From positions 1 through 64,000 of the forward strand of contig CALWRA010000009.1 of assembly GCA_944383825.1 (NCBI GenBank): 64,000 bases of DNA, read 5' to 3'. Position numbers and translations under genes: made by a program. The notes under the pieces were generated by a model. It saw only the letters and a list, made by a program, of their open reading frames with translations. It was not told the DNA's origin and searched no databases. Positions 47,654 through 56,091 of the stretch are shown here, piece after piece. The stretch comes from an uncultured Acetatifactor sp. GTDB lineage: Bacteria; Bacillota; Clostridia; Lachnospirales; Lachnospiraceae. Positions within the stretch are counted from its first letter, which is position 1, and each line of letters begins with the position of its first letter.

Positions 47654-49275
47654 AGCGGAATATTGCCGTGTTTTTTCTGCGGCTGTTCCGCTTTTTTTGT
47701 TTTCAGCATTTTCAGAGCCTTCAGAATTTTATCCCTGGATTCCTCCGGCTTAATCACCTCGTTCACATATCCTCGGGCAGCCGCCACATAGGGATTTAAA
47801 AAGCGCTCCTCATACTCTTTCTTGCACTGAGCACGCATGGCCTCCGGATCAGATGCCGCCTTGATTTTTCTTTTGAAGGCTATGTTTACGGCTCCCTCCG
47901 CTCCCATTACGGCAATTTCCGCGATGGGCCATGCAAATACCATATCCGCCCCCATTTCCTTAGAATTCATGGCAATGTATGCGCCTCCGTAGGCTTTTCT
48001 CATAATCAGCGTAATCTTGGGCACGGTAGCCTCAGAGTAAGCATAGAGCACCTTGGCTCCATGGCGTATGATCCCGTTGTGCTCCTGGGCAGTTCCCGGA
48101 AGAAAAGCAGGCACATCCACGAGCGTAATCAGCGAAATATTAAAGCAGTCGCAGAAACGGATAAAGCGGGCCATCTTATCAGAAGCGTGATAGTCCAGGG
48201 AACCCGCGAGCTGATTGGGCTGGTTTGCAACTACTCCTACGCTTTCCCCGTTCATCCTTGCGAACCCAACGACAACGTTGGGAGCAAATTCCTTCTGGAC
48301 CTCAAAGAAGCTGTCCTTATCTACAATGCAGGCGATCACCTTCTTTACATCGTAGGCGTTGCGGGAATTCCACGGCACAATGTCCTGGAGTCTCTCGCAG
48401 GGATTTTCACTGCTTTGAGCCGGCTGCTTTCTATGGGATCGGAATTTTTCAAACACCTTGTTTACCGAAAAAAGAAGGGACTCCTTCTCCTCAATGTGCT
48501 GCACTGTCGGCGCCTTCTCCAGAAAGCTTCCCGGCAGATAGGCCAAAAGCTTCCTGACAGCCATCAGACATTCTCCCTCGGTGTCGAAGGTAAAATGAGA
48601 AACGCCGCTTTTTTTCGCATGAACATCCGCCCCTCCCAGCTCTTCAACGCTGACCTCTTCGTTGATTACGGTCTTTACCACGTCAGGACCCGTGATGAAC
48701 ATTTTGGAGGTTTCCCTGACCATAAAAATGAAATCACAGATGGCCGGAGCATAGCAGGCGCCTCCGGAGCAGGGCCCGAGAATTACCGCAATCTGAGGAA
48801 TCATGCCGGATGCCTTCGTATGCCGCAGAAACATACCGCTGTAGCCGCTTAAGGAAGAAATACCCTCCTCAATCCTGGCTCCTCCGCTGTCGTTGATACA
48901 GATTAACGGCGCTTTCATTTCCATAGCCATATCCTGTATTCTCGTAATTTTAAAGGAATGGTACTCTCCCAGAGTTCCTCCGATCACCGTAAAGTCCTCG
49001 CTTGCCGCGAACACCAACCGCCCATCTATTTCGCCGTACCCTGTCACCACACCATCGCCCGGCGTTCTGCGTTTATCCAGATCAAAATCATCAATCCTGG
49101 ATTCCACAAAGCCGTCAACCTCAACAAAGGTATCTTTATCAAACAGCATCTCCAAACGCTCTCGTGCCGTCATTTTCCCCTGTGCGTGCTGCTTGTCGAT
49201 TTTCAGCTGTCCTCCGCCGAGAGCTGCCTTTCCTCTTCTTTCTTCCAAATCTGCCAATGCTTGTTCCCAGTTCAT
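47650..49275 (-). CDS. Acyl-CoA carboxylase carboxyltransferase subunit
   Basis: The 541-residue protein has the two crotonase-like halves of the biotin-dependent carboxyltransferase beta family (PccB/MmdA). It has an N-terminal KMTARERLEMLFD, CINDSGGARIEEGISSL for acyl-CoA, and a C-terminal AKVLYAYSEATVPKITLIMRKAYGG (in part). It transfers CO2 between biotin and an acyl-CoA such as propionyl- or methylmalonyl-CoA. No biotin carboxylase, biotin carrier or membrane decarboxylase subunit is adjacent, so its partners are elsewhere. Its last codons overlap the convergent FliD-like gene and contain that gene's terminator. Confidence 0.88.
   Translation of the reverse strand: MNWEQALADLEERRGKAALGGGQLKIDKQHAQGKMTARERLEMLFDKDTFVEVDGFVESRIDDFDLDKRRTPGDGVVTGYGEIDGRLVFAASEDFTVIGGTLGEYHSFKITRIQDMAMEMKAPLICINDSGGARIEEGISSLSGYSGMFLRHTKASGMIPQIAVILGPCSGGACYAPAICDFIFMVRETSKMFITGPDVVKTVINEEVSVEELGGADVHAKKSGVSHFTFDTEGECLMAVRKLLAYLPGSFLEKAPTVQHIEEKESLLFSVNKVFEKFRSHRKQPAQSSENPCERLQDIVPWNSRNAYDVKKVIACIVDKDSFFEVQKEFAPNVVVGFARMNGESVGVVANQPNQLAGSLDYHASDKMARFIRFCDCFNISLITLVDVPAFLPGTAQEHNGIIRHGAKVLYAYSEATVPKITLIMRKAYGGAYIAMNSKEMGADMVFAWPIAEIAVMGAEGAVNIAFKRKIKAASDPEAMRAQCKKEYEERFLNPYVAAARGYVNEVIKPEESRDKILKALKMLKTKKAEQPQKKHGNIPL
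47652..47698 (+). terminator. Terminator of the FliD-like gene
   Basis: AAAGCGGAA and TTCCGCTTT form a nine-base stem with a 25-base loop, followed by TTTTG. It lies inside the 3' end of the convergent carboxyltransferase gene. Confidence 0.65.
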
Positions 49276-49369
49276 GATAACTCCTATTCCTATAATATTT
49301 AATTCCCAAATTATTTTAATTTCAATTTATTTGAATTTCAAACTATTAAACATGATAACAGTATTCCCA

Positions 49370-49402
49370 TAAAAAAGCAAGCAGATTTTTCATCTGCCTG
49401 CT
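49370..49402 (-). terminator. Terminator of the glf gene
   Basis: AGCAGGCAGAT and ATCTGCTTGCT (one wobble) with a five-base loop are followed by TTTTTTA on the minus strand. The plus strand also has a T-rich tail, so it may act both ways. Confidence 0.85.
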
Positions 49403-49409
49403 TTTCCTT

Positions 49410-50531
49410 TTATAGGCCAAGCTGCTCCTGCGCCATTGCAAGGGCCGCCTCTATGACCTTATCCATGTCGTAATAACGGTATTGCCCCAGCCTGCCTCCA
49501 AAAAGCACATTCCTCTCCCGGGCTGCCAGTTCCCGATACTGCTCATAGAGTCTGTTGTTGCGCTCATCGTTGATAGGATAATAGGGCTCCTCCCCTTTCT
49601 TCCAGCCAGCCGGATACTCTCTGGTAATAATCGTATCCGGCTGCGTTCCGAACTCAAAATGCTTGTGTTCTATAATTCGTGTATAGGGTACCTGCCTTTC
49701 AGTGTAATTGACCACTGCGTTTCCCTGAAAATTGGCACAATCCTCCAGAATTTCCTCCTCAAAGCGCAAGGACCTGTACTGCAGCTCTCCCAGGCAATAG
49801 TCAAAATACTCGTCAATCATGCCGGTGTACAGCACCTTTTCAAATTCATCCGGCTCCGCCTTTTCATTATTTCCTGCCAGAAATTCCTGGTATGAAATTC
49901 CAAGCCGCACCTGCATTTTCCCCAGAAGCTTCTCCACAATTCGTGTGTATCCTCCTATGGGAATTCCCTGATAACGGTCTGTAAAATAGTTATTGTCATA
50001 AGTAAATCTTACCGGCAGACGCTTAATAATGAAAGCCGGCAGCTCCCTGCAGTCCCTTCCCCACTGCTTTTCCGTATACCCCTTTACCAATTTCTCATAG
50101 ACATCTCTTCCTACCAGGGACAGAGCCTGTTCTTCCAGATTCTGCGGATTTTCCACTGTGGAGTCCCTGCGCTGCCTTTCAATTATCTCCATAGCCTCTT
50201 TGGGAGTGCGTATCCCCCACATTCTGCTGAAGGTGTTCATATTGAAGGGCAGATTGTACAGCTCATTCCTCCAGATTGCCACCGGCGAATTTACATAATT
50301 GTTAAATTCTGCGAATTGATTGATATACTCCCATATATATTTATTGGAGGTGTGAAAAATATGAGCGCCATATTTATGCACCTGTATCCCCTTTTCTTCA
50401 CAGGTATATATATTGCCGCCGATGTTTTTCCTTTTATCGATCAGCAGACACGTCTTCCCCGCCTTCTCCATTTCATGGGCAAAGACAGCTCCAAACAGGC
50501 CTGTTCCGACAATCAGCCAATCAAATTTCAT
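49410..50531 (-). CDS. glf: UDP-galactopyranose mutase
   Basis: The 373-residue flavoprotein converts UDP-galactopyranose to UDP-galactofuranose for surface glycans. It has the FAD-binding VGTGLFGAVFAHEMEKAGK, IGGNIYTCEEKGIQVHKYGAHIFHT (in part), TEKQWG and a C-terminal GRLGQYRYYDMDKVI. The ATG overlaps the stop of the upstream HTH gene by four bases, so they are co-translated. No galactofuranosyltransferase lies next to it. Confidence 0.95.
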   Translation of the reverse strand: MKFDWLIVGTGLFGAVFAHEMEKAGKTCLLIDKRKNIGGNIYTCEEKGIQVHKYGAHIFHTSNKYIWEYINQFAEFNNYVNSPVAIWRNELYNLPFNMNTFSRMWGIRTPKEAMEIIERQRRDSTVENPQNLEEQALSLVGRDVYEKLVKGYTEKQWGRDCRELPAFIIKRLPVRFTYDNNYFTDRYQGIPIGGYTRIVEKLLGKMQVRLGISYQEFLAGNNEKAEPDEFEKVLYTGMIDEYFDYCLGELQYRSLRFEEEILEDCANFQGNAVVNYTERQVPYTRIIEHKHFEFGTQPDTIITREYPAGWKKGEEPYYPINDERNNRLYEQYRELAARERNVLFGGRLGQYRYYDMDKVIEAALAMAQEQLGL

Positions 50532-50878
50532 TTGCTCTTTTTTCCTTTAGCCTTATATTTATCAATCTGTACAAAATCATCCATAAGTTCAAGCACTTTG
50601 TCCCTGCCCGTCTGGTTCAGCTTTACGTAATACTGCATAACTCTGTTCTCCAGAAGCTGGGCTCCCAGTGAAGTATCCCTTTCCAGAGATGAAAAATCCA
50701 CGGGATTGAGACTCAGCTTGTCACACATTTTAATTACGGTTCCGTAAGCCATACCCTCTATTCCACGCTCAAGAGCCGTAACAAGCGTGCTGTAGGGGAT
50801 GTTCATTTCCAATGCAAACTGGCGCACACTGCGGTACTGCCTCAAAATTTCCTTTTTTAAAATTTCTGCTTTTGTCAT
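50528..50878 (-). CDS. Small helix-turn-helix (XRE-type) regulator
   Basis: The 116-residue protein has an N-terminal HTH (ILRQYRSVRQFALEMNIPYSTLVTALERG, quoted in part as VRQFALEMNIPYSTL) as in Cro/C1 regulators. A C-terminal helical segment (YVKLNQTGRDKVLELMDDFVQ) follows. The ATG at 50878 is chosen because GGAGG lies eight bases upstream. It is followed by glf with a four-base overlap, so it may control glf. Its target is unknown. Confidence 0.7.
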   Translation of the reverse strand: MTKAEILKKEILRQYRSVRQFALEMNIPYSTLVTALERGIEGMAYGTVIKMCDKLSLNPVDFSSLERDTSLGAQLLENRVMQYYVKLNQTGRDKVLELMDDFVQIDKYKAKGKKSK

Positions 50879-50997
50879 CTTCATGTCCTCCATATTTCTG
50901 TCAGTTTGTGTATAGTATATAGAGTTAATATACGATATTGCGTGTGCTATTTCAAGACAAAATCTAAAAATTAAGATTCTTAACAAAACCTTTAGAA

Positions 50998-51888
50998 TTA
51001 AGGCGCCTCCATGCCATAAATTTGGACAACTTCCAGCAGCGGACTCTCATAAATATCCCTTGGAGTAACTATTTTCCCTCCATCGCTGTCCAGGTCATAG
51101 CCAAACAGGCTGTAGGCATACCATACCAGATGAGCGCACTGCGTACCGCTCAATTCTGCAGCAGCTTGATCCGCCTCAAATAAATTGCCGGCAGCAGAGT
51201 ATTCCTCCTTATCCTGTCCATCCCACAGTCCTGCCGTAAGCCTATAGGGCACGCCCGTCAGGTTTTCCTCGGCATAATCGGCAATCCTACTGCGTTCCTC
51301 CGAAGAAACATCCTTCAGACGCAGAACAGCGAAGGAAGGATATTCTTCCCAGTTGTCCAAACGCAAAAAAGCCGTATCTGTTCCCGGTACTCTGGCCTCC
51401 AGAGTAATACGCCTTTCGGCGTCTGTTACAATGCCCGCATGGCCGCTGCGCCATCCGAAAAAATGGCAGTTGAAGTTTATCAGAATATCGCCATCTTCCA
51501 CAACGGGAATCACCTGGCCTTTTCCTTCCTCCCCTGTCAATCGCTCTGCTCTGGAAACTATGGTATTAGGGGAGCATTCCACCTCCACCTCTGAAAAAAA
51601 ACGCTCCTGGAGTATCGGCAGTTCAGTCTGCAGACCCGCCTCCCACAACGCCTTCACCCCACTGGGGCCAAGCCCCGTCTGCCTGAAGAGAAGGTCATAA
51701 TCTTCCTCTGTAAGAGACGCTTGGTCTTCACCTGCCTGATTTGTAAAACGGGAAATATCCTCCCTGGGATAACCTGGACTGATGTGGGCCTTCTTTTCCG
51801 CAGCCTCTGTCCACAAAAGAAGCATAAGCACAGCCGCAAGAGATAGCTTCGCAGCCCAAACCCGTCTCATAAGCTTTTTCTTTTTCAA
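50998..51888 (-). CDS. YiiX-like (permuted NlpC/P60) cysteine hydrolase, exported
   Basis: The 296-residue protein has an N-terminal hydrophobic helix (LSLAAVLMLLLW) after a basic start, suggesting export or membrane anchoring. A region with DGDILINFNCHFFGWRSGHAGIV and TLEARV resembles the YiiX/DUF830 permuted papain fold, where GHAGIV gives the catalytic histidine. The C-terminal TQCAHLVWYAYSLFGYDLD supplies the catalytic cysteine in QCAHLVW. Such enzymes cleave amide or ester bonds in cell wall or lipids. The start is a TTG with a weak AAGG upstream. Substrate unknown. Confidence 0.65.
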   Translation of the reverse strand: MKKKKLMRRVWAAKLSLAAVLMLLLWTEAAEKKAHISPGYPREDISRFTNQAGEDQASLTEEDYDLLFRQTGLGPSGVKALWEAGLQTELPILQERFFSEVEVECSPNTIVSRAERLTGEEGKGQVIPVVEDGDILINFNCHFFGWRSGHAGIVTDAERRITLEARVPGTDTAFLRLDNWEEYPSFAVLRLKDVSSEERSRIADYAEENLTGVPYRLTAGLWDGQDKEEYSAAGNLFEADQAAAELSGTQCAHLVWYAYSLFGYDLDSDGGKIVTPRDIYESPLLEVVQIYGMEAP

Positions 51889-52024
51889 TGCAGTATACCT
51901 TTTTAAAGCTTATTATTTCCGCGGAAATAGCGTTTTATGCCACTGTTGTTTTCAAGCATGGATAAAATATACTAATATCGAGCCGACACTTTTATAATCC
52001 AATCGAAGGTACAGCTACATAAGC

Positions 52025-52062
52025 AAAAAGAAGCCATGAGGCTCTGCTACAACCCCACGGCT
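52025..52062 (-). terminator. Terminator of the glycan operon
   Basis: On the minus strand AGCCGTG pairs with CATGGCT (one wobble) across a loop and is followed by TCTTTTTG, 40 bases after the last gene. Confidence 0.55.
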
Positions 52063-52099
52063 ACATCTGCATACATGCTACCTGATCAAATCAGCTTTT

Positions 52100-53029
52100 T
52101 CAAAGATCACACCCTGTATTTTTTGCACTTAAAATATATTTATCAAAGTCTTCTCTGGAAACAGCAATCGGAACCTCCTTATATCCTTTTGAAACAAGAT
52201 ATAACGCTCTGTGCAATCCATCATACATATTGAAGTGTCCGCTTTCATTCCAAGAGCATAATGACGGAGAATCCGTAAAAAAGTTCATTTCATACTTATA
52301 TGCCTGTTCAAAGACTTCATACAGTCTCTTTCGATCTTCCAATAAGCTCTCCTTCTCTTCTTGTGTTATCCTTCCCTGCAATTCCAAATAGGATGAGGGA
52401 TCCGCTTCTTGATTCCGGCAATATTGAAATAGCTTTATATACGGATACATCTCTTCAATTCTCTTGTCAATATATTGAGTCATCAATTCATCATTGATTT
52501 TCCACCTTTTTTTGATTTCGTCTGCCAAACGTGTTCCTGAATATAAACTGGTAATGGGACACCAAAATATAACCTTCGTTTCATTTTTCTCAATAACCAC
52601 ATCACCAGTATCTCCCATTTCGCACCCGTAAATGGGAACATTTTTTATATGTGCAAAATCAAACTCCTGCAGTCGAGCATAATTTTTCCTGTATTGTTTG
52701 CGTACAGACAGCGGTTCTTTTATATGCATGGGCAAATAAAGCAGTTTACAAAATCCGGCGTTACCTAATCTTTCAGCTACTATTTCCTGCTGCAATCCGT
52801 TTCTCAAACTTAAAATGACCACTGCATCCCTGGAAATTACTTCCTCCGCAATATCCGGCCGACGCACTATTCTTCCGCAGATCTCCACAATATTGTCAGG
52901 ATTCTGATCGATAAATCCTTCAACATTATAGCCTTGCCTTAGCAATTCCTGACAATAATTTTCCGCAATTAACCCCGCGCCGTAAATCCATATTCTGGAA
53001 TCCTTCTCCAAGTCAAAACACTTTTTCAT
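52100..53029 (-). CDS. Unknown protein with Rossmann-like N-terminus, glycan operon
   Basis: The 309-residue protein opens with IWIYGAGLIAENYCQELLRQG (in part: YGAGLIAENYCQ) and VEGFIDQNP, a dinucleotide-binding-like unit of the kind found at the start of several Firmicute glycan proteins. The middle is unique. The C-terminal SWNESGHFNMYDGLHRALYL segment ends in VPIAVSREDFDKY; the DGLHR core recalls small catalytic motifs in ParB/sulfiredoxin-like proteins, which is speculative. It is the last gene of the phosphoramidate-type operon, after the second methyltransferase by 23 bases. It may be a transferase for the modification; no function is assigned. Confidence 0.6.
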   Translation of the reverse strand: MKKCFDLEKDSRIWIYGAGLIAENYCQELLRQGYNVEGFIDQNPDNIVEICGRIVRRPDIAEEVISRDAVVILSLRNGLQQEIVAERLGNAGFCKLLYLPMHIKEPLSVRKQYRKNYARLQEFDFAHIKNVPIYGCEMGDTGDVVIEKNETKVIFWCPITSLYSGTRLADEIKKRWKINDELMTQYIDKRIEEMYPYIKLFQYCRNQEADPSSYLELQGRITQEEKESLLEDRKRLYEVFEQAYKYEMNFFTDSPSLCSWNESGHFNMYDGLHRALYLVSKGYKEVPIAVSREDFDKYILSAKNTGCDL

Positions 53030-53052
53030 TTATTTTCCGCACACCTCGCTAT

Positions 53053-54129
53053 TTATTCCGGTTTCCATAAAATAACAAAATCTCGTTTCGTAATACCATC
53101 ATCCATAATACTTCCCCGATTCTTAATCACATAATTCATATCCAGCAAAAGCTTTAAGCAGGCGTCAAACTCCTTATCCGGTACGGATAAATCATGTGAT
53201 TCAAAACACAAATAACCACTTTTTTCCAATAATGTATTGATATTTCTTGTATACTCCTCAGGGCTTAAGTTCAACCAATGATGTATTGCAAAGGACAGAA
53301 TAACGTCATATTTTCTGTCGTTTGCCTTATACCAATCGCAAAAATCACTGTTTACAAACATACAGTTATCTGCCTTTAAATGTTCCTTTACACAATTTGC
53401 TATGGCAACCAAAGATCTATCATACTCAACACCCGTAATCGAATGAACCAAGGGGGAAATCGTCATATCCAGGAAACCAGTGTTGCATCCAATATCCAGA
53501 ATATCTTGCTCCTTTGTCAAAAAGTTTTCCAAACCATATTTCATGACTCGATACAGGGAAGGGCGAGTTCCCGTCACACCTATTTTCTCAAAGCTCTGAT
53601 AAAATTGAACTTGTCCAAAATCAGGTTGTCCCTCCTCCCTGATCTGCAATATTCGCTCTCGAAGCAGCGCATCCCGTTCTTTTTCTTCATTACTTTTGCC
53701 GCTGTCATATTTTTTCGTCATCTCTTTTGCTTTTTCCATATAAGAATCCGCAACCCTTTGAGGTCCTTGTTTTGCCGCAAAATAGCAGAAGCGGTTAATC
53801 AGTTGAATATTGACAAATCCCAGCTCTTCCAATAAAGAATTTATCTCCTCTTTAAACAGGCCAGCGTGAGGAACCAAAATTACGGCCTGGGTATCCTGAA
53901 GCAAATGTATGTCCATTACCGGAAGTTCTTCTACAACACCGGGATTCTCTTCCCCATTGGTAACCACAAAACCTTTAACCTTATCTGCCACTCCTGTGGA
54001 TTTAGCCAATGCCAATATCTGTTTTGCAGTATTGGCAGCTCCATAAATATAGTAATCCTTTTCTTCTGCAAACAGCTTCATCCACTCTTCCAGCAATTCC
54101 ATTCTGATCAAATCTTTTGTCTCATTCAT
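53053..54129 (-). CDS. SAM methyltransferase with Rossmann-like N-terminus
   Basis: The 358-residue protein (ATG at 54129, GGAGG upstream) has two parts. Residues 1-120 contain YYIYGAANTAKQILALAK and FVVTN, a Rossmann-like unit. The C-terminal part is a class I methyltransferase with motif I ILDIGCNTGFLDM, VEYDRSLV and VILSFAIHHWL. The C. jejuni O-methyl phosphoramidate cluster has two methyltransferases (Cj1419, Cj1420), so this could be the O-methylating enzyme. The fusion of two domains is unlike a plain methyltransferase. Confidence 0.78.
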   Translation of the reverse strand: MNETKDLIRMELLEEWMKLFAEEKDYYIYGAANTAKQILALAKSTGVADKVKGFVVTNGEENPGVVEELPVMDIHLLQDTQAVILVPHAGLFKEEINSLLEELGFVNIQLINRFCYFAAKQGPQRVADSYMEKAKEMTKKYDSGKSNEEKERDALLRERILQIREEGQPDFGQVQFYQSFEKIGVTGTRPSLYRVMKYGLENFLTKEQDILDIGCNTGFLDMTISPLVHSITGVEYDRSLVAIANCVKEHLKADNCMFVNSDFCDWYKANDRKYDVILSFAIHHWLNLSPEEYTRNINTLLEKSGYLCFESHDLSVPDKEFDACLKLLLDMNYVIKNRGSIMDDGITKRDFVILWKPE

Positions 54130-54149
54130 TTTATTTATCCTCCTGACGG

Positions 54150-54668
54150 TCACAATGCAGTTTTATCGTATAATTTCAATATTCTTTCCACCTGTTCCTC
54201 CGGTGTGTTCAAACCGTCATTCTGCAAAATTAAATCGGGCGTCTTTGGTTCTTCAAATTGAATTTGCATTCCAACTACGTCTTTTTCCTCTCCCTGAAAG
54301 TTACCACTGTATAATCCCTTTTGGTCTCTTTTTCTTAAAGTCTCCATAGTAACTTTAACATATATCTCCTTATAGCCAACAATATTCTGTCGATTCCATT
54401 CTCTGACACTGTCAAACATAGATATCGTACAACAAATTACATTCATTCCTTGTCGTTGAAGCAGAGCGCACAATCTGGAATATCTCATCGCACATTTGCA
54501 GCGGTCTTCTTTGGAATATCCCAGATCATCACCAAAAACCCAGCGCATCACATCACCGTCTAAGAAAACTGTATTTTCATATACGCTCTTTATCTTTTCA
54601 TATAAAAGCTTTCCAATCGTAGTTTTACCTGCGCCGGAAAGCCCGGTTATCCAAAAAACTGTTGCCAT
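54150..54668 (-). CDS. APS-kinase-like protein, probable CDP-phosphoramidate kinase (Cj1415-like)
   Basis: The 172-residue protein has the CysC fold: VFWITGLSGAGKTTIG (P-loop), FLDGDVMRWVFGDDLGYSKEDR and IYVKVTMETLRKRDQKGLY (in part). CysC phosphorylates adenylyl sulfate. No ATP sulfurylase or sulfate-assimilation gene is present. In C. jejuni a CysC homologue, Cj1415, instead phosphorylates the 3'-hydroxyl of cytidine diphosphoramidate. The neighbours match that cluster, so the latter role is favoured. The start at 54668 has GGAG upstream; an ATG four codons earlier is possible. Confidence 0.8.
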   Translation of the reverse strand: MATVFWITGLSGAGKTTIGKLLYEKIKSVYENTVFLDGDVMRWVFGDDLGYSKEDRCKCAMRYSRLCALLQRQGMNVICCTISMFDSVREWNRQNIVGYKEIYVKVTMETLRKRDQKGLYSGNFQGEEKDVVGMQIQFEEPKTPDLILQNDGLNTPEEQVERILKLYDKTAL

Positions 54669-54688
54669 TTTATGCTCCATTCCAGCCT

Positions 54689-55468
54689 CTAATCCATTCT
54701 CGATTCAGCCACTGTCAAATCATTATAATTATCAATCTCGAACCAGCCACGATGAATATGTACTGCTCGAAGACAATAGCCCTCATCAATTAAGCCTTGA
54801 AGCAAATCCGTCATATACATTTTGTAATAATTTCTGCTTGTTCTCCATAGTGCAAGCCCTTTTTCACTTCGTTCTTTTGCTTTCCTGCTTATGTCCAAAA
54901 CCGCCTTCAAACCTTGGCCCTGAAATCGCATAAGTCCTATATATTGAGATTGCACCTTCTTTAAATCCGTTGTCTTCTGACCTATTTCAGTCAGGCAGCT
55001 CTTTTCATCAAACATTAAAGTTTCTGCATCATCCAAGGGATTTTCGCATCTTTCCGACCAATACTCTTGCCAGCCATCATCCACGATTATGGAAAAATCG
55101 TCCTGTGCTGCCAATATTTTATTTAGCACCGCTTCTTCGTAAATAATATCACCGTAGGAGACAACAATATCTCTTTCTTCTTCCATTAACTTTTCGGCGC
55201 ACATAAGGGAATATACCATATTGGTAGTTTCAAACTCTTTATTTACCACAAAATGAATACCGCTTCCTTTAAGCTTTTCCTGCAGGACGTCATTTCGGTA
55301 TCCACAAATAATTATAATATCCTCCGGCTTTATCCCACAGCCATACATAGTGTCAAGTTGTCTTTCTATGATGCTTTTTCCCTTTACCTCGACCATGCAT
55401 TTGGGACAATTATCTGTCAAAGGTCGTAACCTGGTTCCCTGTCCCGCTGCTAATATAATAACCTTCAC
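54689..55468 (-). CDS. Nucleotidyltransferase, probable phosphoglutamine cytidylyltransferase (Cj1416-like)
   Basis: The 259-residue protein has the nucleotidyltransferase signature KVIILAAGQGTRLRPLTDNCPKCMVEVKGKSIIERQL (in part: LAAGQGTRLRP and CPKCMVEV). The later MVYSLMCAEKLM and VVSYGDIIYEE give the metal-binding aspartate. It resembles LicC-type cytidylyltransferases. In C. jejuni Cj1416 couples CTP to L-glutamine phosphate. The GTG at 55468 has AGAGGA upstream and lies two bases after the previous stop. It sits in the same order as Cj1416. A plain choline or sugar nucleotidyltransferase cannot be fully excluded. Confidence 0.8.
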   Translation of the reverse strand: MKVIILAAGQGTRLRPLTDNCPKCMVEVKGKSIIERQLDTMYGCGIKPEDIIIICGYRNDVLQEKLKGSGIHFVVNKEFETTNMVYSLMCAEKLMEEERDIVVSYGDIIYEEAVLNKILAAQDDFSIIVDDGWQEYWSERCENPLDDAETLMFDEKSCLTEIGQKTTDLKKVQSQYIGLMRFQGQGLKAVLDISRKAKERSEKGLALWRTSRNYYKMYMTDLLQGLIDEGYCLRAVHIHRGWFEIDNYNDLTVAESRMD

Positions 55469-55470
55469 TA

Positions 55471-56079
55471 TTATTCCTCTGCTTTCCCAAACAATTTTTG
55501 AACACATTTTATATCGTCTGAACTAAATAATTCTTCTCTTTCCGGATGCCACATAATACCCAAAACTGGTTTTTGCTTATGACGGACAGCTTCAATCACT
55601 CCATCTTCAGCTTTTGCCAAAATCTCCAACGGTGGGTTCGCCAAAAAACAGGCTTGTCTGTGATAACTATTAACCTTCCGCTCACCAAATATGCCATGGA
55701 TTTCGTGATGCACCGCAACATGTCCATAAACCTCTTCTAATCTACATCCAAAAAAATCCAAAATCACTTGCATTCCCCTGCAAAAGCCAAACACAGGAAT
55801 GTCATACTCCAATGCATAACTCAAAAGCTTTATTTCCAAAGCATCTCGTTCCGGTGCATCTCCGCCATATTTGTTCAGGCTATTTCCGCCAGTCAATACA
55901 ATTCCTACTGGCTTAAATTGATGAAGCATCATTTTTGCAATTTCCCAATTATTGGGCACTGGTATTGACAAATAACCACATTTCTCTAAAAAAAATGGAA
56001 TATTCTGGTCAGCGCAATCCCATCTTTCACCATATTTTTCTTTAATTTCAACTCTTTGCGTATAAAAAACAACATCCAT
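55471..56079 (-). CDS. Class I glutamine amidotransferase-like hydrolase (Cj1417-like)
   Basis: The protein (202 residues from the ATG at 56079) has the GATase triad: VFGFCRGMQVIL with nucleophile cysteine, and LGIMWHPERE with histidine and glutamate. A VLTGGNSLN oxyanion region precedes it. Such folds hydrolyse glutamine or gamma-glutamyl amides. In C. jejuni Cj1417 cleaves gamma-glutamyl-CDP-amidate to cytidine diphosphoramidate and glutamate. It sits between the PEP-synthase/methyltransferase genes and the nucleotidyltransferase, as expected. An in-frame GTG four codons earlier is an alternative start; neither site has a strong ribosome-binding sequence. Confidence 0.8.
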   Translation of the reverse strand: MDVVFYTQRVEIKEKYGERWDCADQNIPFFLEKCGYLSIPVPNNWEIAKMMLHQFKPVGIVLTGGNSLNKYGGDAPERDALEIKLLSYALEYDIPVFGFCRGMQVILDFFGCRLEEVYGHVAVHHEIHGIFGERKVNSYHRQACFLANPPLEILAKAEDGVIEAVRHKQKPVLGIMWHPEREELFSSDDIKCVQKLFGKAEE

Positions 56080-56091
56080 ACCCGAAACCAC

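Noticed and set aside
54150..54668. CysC-like kinase read as a sulfate-assimilation enzyme
   Set aside because: No ATP sulfurylase, PAPS reductase or sulfite reductase gene is nearby, and the neighbours match the Campylobacter phosphoramidate cluster.
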